34,885 bases of DNA, from assembly GCA_019510335.1 (NCBI GenBank), contig JAEKKO010000108.1, positions 1 through 34,885 of the forward strand, written 5' to 3'. A model generated the notes under the pieces. It did no database searches. It saw only the letters and a program-made list of their open reading frames with translations, and had not been told where the DNA came from. Made by a program: the position numbers and the translations under genes. Source of the stretch: Novosphingobium sp. GTDB taxonomy: Bacteria; Pseudomonadota; Alphaproteobacteria; Sphingomonadales; Sphingomonadaceae. Positions 27,984 to 34,885 of this stretch are shown here, one piece after another. Numbering within the stretch: the first letter of the stretch is position 1; the number at the start of each line of letters is the position of its first letter.

Positions 27984-28157
27984 TGCTGCGTTGCAAAAAC
28001 TACTTTACCGCCCTGCAGCAATCGCGCTAGTCATCCCCCAGCAGCGACAGCGCAGCCCAGTGGTGGGGTGCATCCCAGCGGTCCTGTGAACACGAACATT
28101 GCGTGGCAACGACGCCGCCTGATCTGGTCCTCATGACCATGTCGAGGCGGCTTTTTT
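27984..28157 (+). promoter_or_regulatory. Candidate NasT/ANTAR-responsive leader 1 (operator-like 17-mer, AnnGnn hexaloop hairpin, terminator)
   Basis: TGCTGCGTTGCAAAAAC 27984-28000; hairpin GCAGCCC[AGTGGT]GGGGTGC 28052-28071 (hexaloop A1/G4; one G-G mismatch in stem); GCGTGGCAACGACGCCGCC 28101-28119; terminator 28114-28157. Confidence 0.72.
28114..28157 (+). terminator. Rho-independent terminator of leader 1
   Basis: GCCGCCT (28114-28120) pairs with AGGCGGC (28145-28151), inner TGGTC-CTCAT-GACCA helix, then TTTTTT (28152-28157). Confidence 0.85.
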
Positions 28158-28199
28158 GCGTGCGCGTCTGGAGCACCCGTCCCGATGGGCGACGTACGG

Positions 28200-29903
28200 T
28201 CAGCGCAGCAGCACGGAAGCGGCGAGAGCCGCTGCCAGCAGAGCGCTGACGATTTGCCAAAACGCTATCGGATTGCGCTCGATCAGCGGCACCGGCCGGC
28301 GCGGCCCGACCGCGCGGGCGCCGCCGCCCTCGAGCGCGCGGAGCAGCTCGATGACGTCGCCGAAGCGCGCCTCGCGGTCGGGCTGCAGGGTGGTGAGGAT
28401 GGCCGCATCGAGCCAGCTCGGGATCTCCGGACGATGGCGCGAGGGCGGCACCAGCTTGCCGAAGCGCGGCCGCTGGAACGCTTCGTGCTCGCCGAACGGT
28501 GCCTTGCCGGTGAACCAGCGGTAAAGCGTGACGCCGAGCGCGAACTGGTCGGTCGTGGCGTCGCCGGCGTTTCCGTCGAACTGTTCGGGCGCCATGTAGC
28601 CGGGCGTGCCGGGGATCTCGTCAGGGCGGAAATCCTCGGCCCGCGGCAACCGCGCGACGCCCAGATCGATCAGCTTGAGCCCGCCATCGGCGGTCAGCAT
28701 GACGTTGTCGGGCTTGATGTCGCGGTGTACGACGTCGAGCCGATGCAGCGCGGCGACCGCGCGGGTCAGGCGGATTGCTTGCTCGATTCCCGGGCGCAAG
28801 CCTGGAGCCCCGCGCTCCAGCCGCTCGCTCATCGTCTCGCCGTCGAGCAGCGGCAGCACGGCGTACAGGGCGGTTTGGCGGTCGGGCCGGACCGGGTGCG
28901 CGGCGAGCACGAACGGACTGCTGACGCGCTGGGCGATGAGCATCTCGCGGGCGAACGCCAGGCACATGGCGCGCTCGCTGAGCGCCTCGCGTCGCGGGAA
29001 CTTGAGCACCACGCGACTGCCGTCCTCGCCGTCGGTCGCGACGAGCAGCTCCGCGTTACGGCCGCGGCTGAGCACGCGGTCGATTACGAAGCCGTCGATG
29101 GTCTGACCCGGACGCGGCGGATCGGCGGGGGGAAGGCCGGAAAGCCCCGAAAGAATGCCGTCGTGATCGGGCGCGGGCAGGCGGACGACGTCGACCACCA
29201 CGGCGGTGGCGTTGTCGTGCGTGCCGGCGGCGATGGCGGCGTCGGCGAGCATTTCGGCAGTCGCCTCGGCGCTCGCGGCCTCGCGCAGGATCGCGGCAAT
29301 GCGTGCGGGGGAGAGCACCCCGTGAACGCCGTCGCTGGTCAGCAGCAGGCGGTCGTGCTCGGCCACTTCGATGGTGGCATGGTCGAGCCGCAACTCGGGC
29401 TCGAGCCCGAGGGCGCGGATCAGCACGTGGCGCAGGTCGGGCTCGGGCCGAACATGGTCGATCGTCAGGCAGGTCAGCCGGTCCCCGGTGAAGCGCCACG
29501 CGCGGCTGTCGCCGACGTGGACGAGATGACCGCGCCGGCCGCGCAGCGCGAGCGCGGTGAACGTCGTCGCGCTGTTGGCCATCGTCTCGCCACGGCCCTG
29601 CGCGTGCAGCCAGCGATTGTAGGCGGCGAGTGGGGCCTGCATCGCCCGCGCCGCCCCGAGCGTGTCCGGCATCGCGTAGAATCCCTCGATCAGCGCCCGC
29701 ACCGCGAGCTCGGCCGCCGTGCGTCCGGCTTTGCCGCCGCTGACCCCGTCGGCAACCGCCGCGATCACGCCATGCCGTGCCCGCTCGTTCGGGCTGCCGA
29801 GATGGACCCCGCCGAAATCCTGGTTCTCCGGGCGCGGGCCGGTGCGGCTCGCGAAGCCCGCCGCCACCACCAGCTCGCCTGCCTCGCGCATCGTCTCGTC
29901 CAT
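28200..29903 (-). CDS. Bifunctional PP2C-type phosphatase / Ser-Thr protein kinase with C-terminal TM segment
   Basis: PP2C: ENQDFGGVHL, AVADGVSGGKAG, LLTSDGVHG, THDNATAVVV; kinase: VVLKFPRREA, VVHRDIKPDNVML, LIDLGVARL, GTPGYMAPEQF; C-term FWQIVSALLAAALAASVLLR. Confidence 0.93.
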   Translation of the reverse strand: MDETMREAGELVVAAGFASRTGPRPENQDFGGVHLGSPNERARHGVIAAVADGVSGGKAGRTAAELAVRALIEGFYAMPDTLGAARAMQAPLAAYNRWLHAQGRGETMANSATTFTALALRGRRGHLVHVGDSRAWRFTGDRLTCLTIDHVRPEPDLRHVLIRALGLEPELRLDHATIEVAEHDRLLLTSDGVHGVLSPARIAAILREAASAEATAEMLADAAIAAGTHDNATAVVVDVVRLPAPDHDGILSGLSGLPPADPPRPGQTIDGFVIDRVLSRGRNAELLVATDGEDGSRVVLKFPRREALSERAMCLAFAREMLIAQRVSSPFVLAAHPVRPDRQTALYAVLPLLDGETMSERLERGAPGLRPGIEQAIRLTRAVAALHRLDVVHRDIKPDNVMLTADGGLKLIDLGVARLPRAEDFRPDEIPGTPGYMAPEQFDGNAGDATTDQFALGVTLYRWFTGKAPFGEHEAFQRPRFGKLVPPSRHRPEIPSWLDAAILTTLQPDREARFGDVIELLRALEGGGARAVGPRRPVPLIERNPIAFWQIVSALLAAALAASVLLR

Positions 29904-29983
29904 CCCGTTCGCGCAGGCGCCACGCCCGCCCGCACGAGGATTGGCTTCCCTTCCGCCACGTCAAGTCCAAGGAGGACCTGAGC

Positions 29984-31243
29984 ATGAACTCGCTTGCCAT
30001 GACTGCAGGGAGCGCGCCGATGTCCGGCAGTTCCGCCAAATCGAGCTTCTGGAAGGCCGGGCACCGCCCGACCCTCATCGCCGCATTTCTCTATTTCGAC
30101 GTCTCGTTTATGGTCTGGGTGATGCTCGGCCCCCTGGCGCCGATCATCTCCAAGCAGCTCGGGCTCGACCCGGGCCAGAAGGGCCTGATGGTCGCCGTTC
30201 CGACCCTCGCCGGGGCATTCCTGCGGATCGTCAACGGACTGCTGGTCGATCGAATCGGCACCAAGCTGACCGGGACAATCAACCAGCTGATCGTCATCGC
30301 CGGTCTCGCCTATGCGTGGCGCTTCGGCATCTCGAGCTTCGAGGGAACGCTCGCCGTCGGCGTGGTGCTCGGTTTCGCGGGAGCGAGTTTCGCAGTCGCA
30401 TTGCCGCTGGCCAGCCGCTGGTATGGACCGGAGCACCAGGGCAAGGCCATGGGCATCGCCGGCATGGGCAATTCGGGCACGGTGTTCGCCGCCCTGTTCG
30501 CCGCAATGCTGGCCAAAGCTTATGGCTGGACCAATGTGTTCGGGCTGGCGCTGATCCCGCTGGTGGCGAACCTCGCCTATTACCTGATCGCGGCCAAGGA
30601 CAGCCCCGAGCAGCCCGCGCCCAAGCCGCTATCGGCGTACGCCAGCGTGCTCAAGGAAGGCGATTCGTGGTGGTTCATGCTGTTTTACGGCGTGACCTTC
30701 GGCGGCTTTGTCGGGCTCTCGAGCTCGCTGCCGACGTACTTCGCCGACACCTTCAAGCTGACTCCGGTGCTGGCCGGCTACTGCACCGCGGCGTGCGTCT
30801 TCACCGGATCGATGCTGCGGCCGATCGGCGGCGCGCTCGCCGACCGGCTCGGCGGCATCCGCACGCTGATGTTCGTCTATGTCATCGCCGCGGTGGTGCT
30901 GGCGGCGATCGCCACCGGTCCGAGTGCACTGCCAATCGCCATTGCCTTATTCGTAGTCGTGATGGGCACGCTCGGCGCGGGTAACGGCGCGGTGTTCCAG
31001 CTAGTGCCGCAGCGCTTCCGCAAGGAGATCGGAGTGATGACCGGTCTCGTCGGCTTCGGCGGCGGGGTCGGCGGGTTCTACCTCGCCTCCTCGCTCGGAT
31101 ACGCCAAGAAGCTCACCGGCAGCACTTCGCTCGGCTTCCTGATCTTCGCCGGGCTGGCGGTGATCGCGCTGATTGGCTTGTCGGTGGTCAAGGGCCGCTG
31201 GCGGACCACTTGGGGCGCCGCGCTCCAGGGCGCCCGCATCTGA
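29984..31243 (+). CDS. MFS nitrate/nitrite transporter, NarK/NasA family
   Basis: FLYFDVSFMVWVMLGPLAPIISKQLGLDPGQKGLMVAVPTLAGAFLRIVNGLLVDRIG...LGFAGASFAVALPLASRWYGPEHQGKAMGIAGMGNSGTVFAALFAAMLA; ATG 29984 after AAGGAGG RBS. Confidence 0.93.
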   Translation: MNSLAMTAGSAPMSGSSAKSSFWKAGHRPTLIAAFLYFDVSFMVWVMLGPLAPIISKQLGLDPGQKGLMVAVPTLAGAFLRIVNGLLVDRIGTKLTGTINQLIVIAGLAYAWRFGISSFEGTLAVGVVLGFAGASFAVALPLASRWYGPEHQGKAMGIAGMGNSGTVFAALFAAMLAKAYGWTNVFGLALIPLVANLAYYLIAAKDSPEQPAPKPLSAYASVLKEGDSWWFMLFYGVTFGGFVGLSSSLPTYFADTFKLTPVLAGYCTAACVFTGSMLRPIGGALADRLGGIRTLMFVYVIAAVVLAAIATGPSALPIAIALFVVVMGTLGAGNGAVFQLVPQRFRKEIGVMTGLVGFGGGVGGFYLASSLGYAKKLTGSTSLGFLIFAGLAVIALIGLSVVKGRWRTTWGAALQGARI

Positions 31244-31255
31244 CGATTGCATGAT

Positions 31256-31276
31256 GGGGCGGGCATGGCCCGCCCC
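31256..31276 (+). terminator. GC-rich 9-bp hairpin after narK-type gene (no T-tract)
   Basis: GGGGCGGGC-ATG-GCCCGCCCC, starting 12 nt after the stop at 31243. Confidence 0.4.
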
Positions 31277-31351
31277 CAATTGGCGGCCGCCAAGAGCCGC
31301 ATCGGGTGAGCACCTGCGAGGACGACTCGAACCGTCCAGGGAAAACACATC

Positions 31352-32638
31352 ATGAGGACCAAGTTGCTGCTCGCCGGCGCCGCCATGGCCGCGCCGCTCG
31401 CTCTCGCTCACCCCGCGCTTGCCGCACCCGCGCCAAAGTGGGGCGATCCGGTCGCGGTCGGCGACGGCTTCACTATCGACCCGATCATCGACGCTCGCTT
31501 GCGCTACGAGCACGTCGACCAGCCGACCGTTGACGCCGACGCGGTGACGCTGCGGCTCCGGGTGGGAGCCGAGGTCCGGCACGCGCCGTCGCACCTCGGC
31601 TTGCTCGCCGAAGCCGAGGCGACGCTGGCGCTCGACGATCACTACAACGCCTTTCCGTACGTGGTGGCGAGCCGACAGCGGCGGCCGCAATACGCGACGA
31701 TTGCCGACCCGATGAATGTCGAGCTCAATCGGCTGCAGCTGCAGTACAAGACCAAGCAGCTCACGCTGACCGTCGGCCGCCAGCGGATCAATCTCGACGA
31801 CCAGCGCTGGGTCGGCAACGCTGGCTGGCGCCAGAACGAGCAGACCTTCGATGCGGCGCGGGCCGAGGCGAAGATCGGGCCGGTTGCCCTCGACGGGACT
31901 TACGCGATTAGCCAGCGCACGATCTACGGCATCGACGGCGGCCCGCGCCGAGCGTTCGACGGCAATTTCGTGTTCCTCGGCGCCGGCACCAAGTTGGGGC
32001 CGCTGCAGGTCAAGGGCTTCGCCTACCTGCTCGACTACGACGCGCAGGAGCAGCTCGGCGCCCTGGCCATCCCCAACGCCGACACCCAGACCTATGGCGT
32101 GCGCGCGACCGAGAGCTTCCCGCTAGCGCCCAAGCTCAAGCTGAACGTCATGGCGAGCTATGCCCGCCAGTCCGACTACAAGAACAACCCGCTCCACTAC
32201 GGCGCCGACTACATCGCCGGCGAGGCGGGGCTCGCCTATCTCGGCTGGGGGCTGACTGGCGGCTACGAGAAGCTCGGCAGCGCCCTAGCCACGGGCGGGG
32301 TCCGTCGGGCGCTGCAGACGCCGATGGCGACGCTGCACAAGTTTAACGGCTGGGCCGACGTGTTCCTGACCACCCCGAACAACGGTCTGCAGGACATGTA
32401 TGTATCGCTCGGCAAGAAGTTCGACGGGGTGAAGGCGCTGCCGGGGCTCAACGCCACGGTCACCTGGCACCGCTTCGACAGCGACTTCGGCTCGACTCGC
32501 TACGGCGACGAGTGGGACGCCAGCGTCGGCTTCAAGCTAGGCAAAGTCGCGGTGCTGGCGAAGTACGCCGACTATTCGGCGAGCACCTTCGGCGTCGATA
32601 CCAAGAAGTTCTGGCTCCAAGGCGAGGTGAGCTTCTGA
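31352..32638 (+). CDS. Alginate export (AlgE-like) family outer-membrane porin
   Basis: MRTKLLLAGAAMAAPLALAHPALA signal peptide; FTIDPIIDARLRYEHVDQP...LNRLQLQYKTKQLTLTVGRQRINLDDQRWVGNAGWRQNEQTFDA...; C-terminal GEVSF aromatic end. Confidence 0.88.
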   Translation: MRTKLLLAGAAMAAPLALAHPALAAPAPKWGDPVAVGDGFTIDPIIDARLRYEHVDQPTVDADAVTLRLRVGAEVRHAPSHLGLLAEAEATLALDDHYNAFPYVVASRQRRPQYATIADPMNVELNRLQLQYKTKQLTLTVGRQRINLDDQRWVGNAGWRQNEQTFDAARAEAKIGPVALDGTYAISQRTIYGIDGGPRRAFDGNFVFLGAGTKLGPLQVKGFAYLLDYDAQEQLGALAIPNADTQTYGVRATESFPLAPKLKLNVMASYARQSDYKNNPLHYGADYIAGEAGLAYLGWGLTGGYEKLGSALATGGVRRALQTPMATLHKFNGWADVFLTTPNNGLQDMYVSLGKKFDGVKALPGLNATVTWHRFDSDFGSTRYGDEWDASVGFKLGKVAVLAKYADYSASTFGVDTKKFWLQGEVSF

Positions 32639-32644
32639 GCCGGC

Positions 32645-32672
32645 GCTCCCCTCCGCCGGCGCGGAGGGGAGC
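32645..32672 (+). terminator. Perfect 12-bp stem hairpin after the porin gene
   Basis: GCTCCCCTCCGC-CGGC-GCGGAGGGGAGC, 6 nt after stop 32638; followed by ACCTTTCG (weak T content). Confidence 0.6.
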
Positions 32673-32694
32673 ACCTTTCGCGGTGGACTGATTA

Positions 32695-32871
32695 TGCTGC
32701 ACTGCAAAAACCGGCTTGCCAGCCGCGCCTCGAATCGGTTACAGGTCGGTCCAGCAGAGCCCTGCGCCGTCCAACGATGGGCGAGAAAGCGCGCTCCGCC
32801 GACAGCTTGACATCGCGTGGCAACGAAGCCGCCCGTTCCGGTCTATCCGACCGGCTCGAGGCGGCTTTTTT
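32695..32871 (+). promoter_or_regulatory. Candidate NasT/ANTAR-responsive leader 2, upstream of nirB
   Basis: TGCTGCACTGCAAAAAC 32695-32711; hairpin CGTCC[AACGAT]GGGCG 32768-32783 (hexaloop A1/G4); GCGTGGCAACGAAGCCGCC 32815-32833; terminator 32828-32871. Confidence 0.78.
32828..32871 (+). terminator. Rho-independent terminator of leader 2 (attenuator before nirB)
   Basis: GCCGCC (32828-32833) / GGCGGC (32860-32865), inner CCGGTC-TATCC-GACCGG helix, T6 32866-32871; 22 nt before the nirB ATG. Confidence 0.88.
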
Positions 32872-32893
32872 GTTGCGCGCAACGGAGGATCGG

Positions 32894-34885
32894 ATGAACG
32901 CCCCGATGCATTTCAGGGACTTGGCCGCCGGATCGCAGACGCGCGAAAGGCTGGTGGTGATCGGCAACGGCATGGCCGGCTGCCGCGCGGTCGAGGAAAT
33001 CCTCGCCCGCGACGCCGGCCGCTTCGCAGTGACCATCTTCGGCGCCGAGCCGCGGGTGAACTACAACCGTATCATGCTCTCGCCGGTGCTCGCCGGTGAG
33101 AAGGCGTTCGACGACATCGTCATCAATTCGGCCGAGTGGTACGCGGCGAATGGGATCACTCTGGTGGCGGGCGATCCGGTCGTCCACATCGATCGCGCGA
33201 CGCAGAGCGTCGTCTCGCGCTCCGGCCGGGTCGAGCCTTACGATCGGCTGCTGATCGCGACCGGTTCCGATCCGTTCATCATTCCGGTGCCCGGCAAGGA
33301 TCTCCCCGGGGTCGTCACCTTCCGAGATCTCGACGACGTCGATCGGATGCTCGCCGCGGCCGAGAAGGGCGGCGACGCGGTGGTCATCGGCGGCGGGCTG
33401 CTCGGGCTCGAGGCGGCGCACGGCCTGGCCTTGCGAGGGATGACAGTCACAGTCATTCACCTGATGCCGACGCTGATGGAGCGCCAGCTCGACGAGGCCG
33501 CCGGGTGGCTGCTCAAGGCCGAACTCGAGCGGCGCGGTCAGACGATACTGACCGCCGCCGACACCCACGAGATCATCGCCAGGGACGGCCACGTCGCCGG
33601 CGTGCGGCTCAAGGACGGACGCGAGATCGCGGCCGACATCGTCGTCATGGCGGTCGGCATCCGGCCCAACACCACACTCGCCAAGGCCGCCGGCCTCGCG
33701 GTCGAGCGCGGCATCCTGGTCGACGACCACATGGTCACCTCCGACCCGGCGATCCTCGCCGTCGGCGAGTGTGTCCAGCACCGCGGGGCCTGCTACGGCT
33801 TGGTCGCGCCGCTGTGGGAAATGTGCCGGGCGCTGGCCGACCACGCCACCGGCGAGCCGACCGGCTACGCCGGCTCGGTGACCTCGACCAAGCTCAAGGT
33901 CTCGGGCATCGACGTGTTCTCGGCCGGCGACTTCTCCGGCGGCGAGGGCGCCGAGGACATCGTAATGCGCGACGCCGCCCGCGGCATCTACAAGCGGGTG
34001 GTCGTCCGCGACGACAGGTTGGTCGGCGCCGTGCTCTACGGCGATACCGGCGACGGCAACTGGTACTTCGACCTGCTGCGCAAGGGCGAGGACATCGCGC
34101 CGATCCGCGAGGCGCTGATCTTCGGCCAGGCTTTCGCGCTCGGAGGAGCGCTTGCGGACCCTAATGCCGCCGTTGCCGCCCTCTCGGAGGATGCAGAAAT
34201 CTGCGGCTGCAACGGCGTCTCCAAAGGAACCGTGGTCAAGGCGATCGCCGGCGGCGCCTGCAGCCTCGATGCGGTGCGCTCGAATTGCAAGGCATCGGCA
34301 AGCTGCGGCTCGTGCACGGGGCTGGTCGAAAGTCTGCTGGCGCTGACGCTCGGCGAGGGCGTCCAGCAAAAGGCGAAGACGCTGTGCAAGTGCACCAGCT
34401 TCACCCATGACGACGTCCGCCGCCTGATCCTCGAGAAGAGCCTGAAGGCGATCCCGCAGGTGCTGCAGGAGCTGCACTGGTCGACGCCCGACGGCTGCGC
34501 CTCGTGCCGGCCGGCGCTCAATTACTACCTGCTGTGCGCGTGGCCCGGCGAATACGAGGACGACCAGAAGAGCCGCTTCGTGAACGAGCGGATGCACGCA
34601 AACATCCAGAAGGACGGGACGTATTCGGTCGTGCCGCGGATGTGGGGCGGGCTGACCAACCCGCGCGAGCTGCGCGCGATCGCCGACGTGGTCGAGAAGT
34701 TCAACGCGCCGATGGTCAAGGTCACCGGCGGGCAGCGGCTCGACATCTTCGGCATTCGCAAGGAGGACCTGCCGGCGGTGTGGGCCGACCTCAACGCCGC
34801 CGGGATGGTCTCGGGCCATGCCTATGGCAAGAGCCTGCGCACGGTGAAGACCTGCGTCGGCTCTGAATGGTGCCGCTTCGGCACG
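32894..34885 (+). CDS. nirB: Assimilatory nitrite reductase (NAD(P)H) large subunit, 3' truncated by window end
   Basis: MNAPMHFRDLAAGSQTRERLVVIGNGMAGCRAVEEIL...PRVNYNRIMLSPVLAGE...VIGGGLLGLEAAHGLALRGM...ICGCNGVSKGTVVKAI...NCKASASCGSCTGLVE...TVKTCVGSEWCRFGT; RBS GGAGGAT. Absent from the supplied ORF track because no stop occurs before the window end. Confidence 0.95.
   Translation, partial: MNAPMHFRDLAAGSQTRERLVVIGNGMAGCRAVEEILARDAGRFAVTIFGAEPRVNYNRIMLSPVLAGEKAFDDIVINSAEWYAANGITLVAGDPVVHIDRATQSVVSRSGRVEPYDRLLIATGSDPFIIPVPGKDLPGVVTFRDLDDVDRMLAAAEKGGDAVVIGGGLLGLEAAHGLALRGMTVTVIHLMPTLMERQLDEAAGWLLKAELERRGQTILTAADTHEIIARDGHVAGVRLKDGREIAADIVVMAVGIRPNTTLAKAAGLAVERGILVDDHMVTSDPAILAVGECVQHRGACYGLVAPLWEMCRALADHATGEPTGYAGSVTSTKLKVSGIDVFSAGDFSGGEGAEDIVMRDAARGIYKRVVVRDDRLVGAVLYGDTGDGNWYFDLLRKGEDIAPIREALIFGQAFALGGALADPNAAVAALSEDAEICGCNGVSKGTVVKAIAGGACSLDAVRSNCKASASCGSCTGLVESLLALTLGEGVQQKAKTLCKCTSFTHDDVRRLILEKSLKAIPQVLQELHWSTPDGCASCRPALNYYLLCAWPGEYEDDQKSRFVNERMHANIQKDGTYSVVPRMWGGLTNPRELRAIADVVEKFNAPMVKVTGGQRLDIFGIRKEDLPAVWADLNAAGMVSGHAYGKSLRTVKTCVGSEWCRFGT

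Noticed and set aside
27980-28000. Sigma54 (-24/-12) promoter at the shared 17-mer
   Set aside because: TTGCA/CTGCA looks like a -12 element, but no GG dinucleotide occurs at the required -24 spacing in either leader.
28111-28157. Leader 1 hairpin as the terminator of the minus-strand kinase gene
   Set aside because: Read on the minus strand, the stem is not followed by a T-tract; the T6 run is only on the + strand.
28185-29981. 598-aa plus-strand ORF as a real protein
   Set aside because: Mirror of the PP2C/kinase gene with artifact-like composition; only its geometry relative to leader 1 and narK is retained as a low-confidence observation.
31268-31292. Palindromic TTGGCGGCCGCCAA after narK as a distinct operator
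   Set aside because: Short GC-rich palindromes are expected by chance at this GC content; no second copy or promoter context noticed.
32843-34819. 658-aa minus-strand ORF
   Set aside because: Antisense to nirB, which has clear FAD/NAD, BFD [2Fe-2S] and siroheme-domain motifs and simply runs off the window.
1-34885. CRISPR arrays, tRNA/rRNA genes, transposases or prophage
   Set aside because: No regularly spaced repeats, tRNA cloverleaf/CCA signatures, or integrase/transposase motifs were recognised by eye; a tRNAscan/ISfinder run would be needed to exclude fully.

Overview
High-GC, gene-dense chromosomal window, probably from a Sphingomonadales-type alphaproteobacterium (inferred from protein style and the PEPxxWA-type C-terminus; no phylogeny was run). 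About 31 protein-coding genes are supportable. In order: an SDR tail; an M16 peptidase; class II DAHP synthase; a two-gene ergothioneine module (egtB-egtD); a set of SDR/MDR oxidoreductases with VOC, ABM, NTF2-like, MFS and EthD proteins; a truncated hemoglobin; a surface-glycan-like block (DUF6165, GT9-like, MDR/Gfo-Idh, F420-hydrogenase-beta-like, polysaccharide pyruvyl transferase); hemerythrin; nitronate monooxygenase and enoyl-CoA hydratase; and a nitrate/nitrite assimilation locus (nasT, nasS, PP2C-Ser/Thr kinase, narK-type MFS, porin, nirB truncated by the window end). The most interesting signal is in the nitrate locus. Two paralogous, terminator-bearing leaders sit at about 27984-28157 and 32695-32871. 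They share a 17-nt 5' element, an AnnGnn hexaloop hairpin at identical spacing, a GCGTGGCAACGAmGCCGCC block, and a GC-stem/T6 terminator, which is the architecture expected for NasT (ANTAR) antitermination. Leader 2 is directly upstream of nirB. Leader 1 points into the 3' end of an oppositely oriented kinase/phosphatase gene, and the next same-strand gene is narK about 1.8 kb further on. This suggests a non-contiguous (antisense-traversing) NasT-controlled operon. No tRNA, rRNA, CRISPR array or transposase was recognised.
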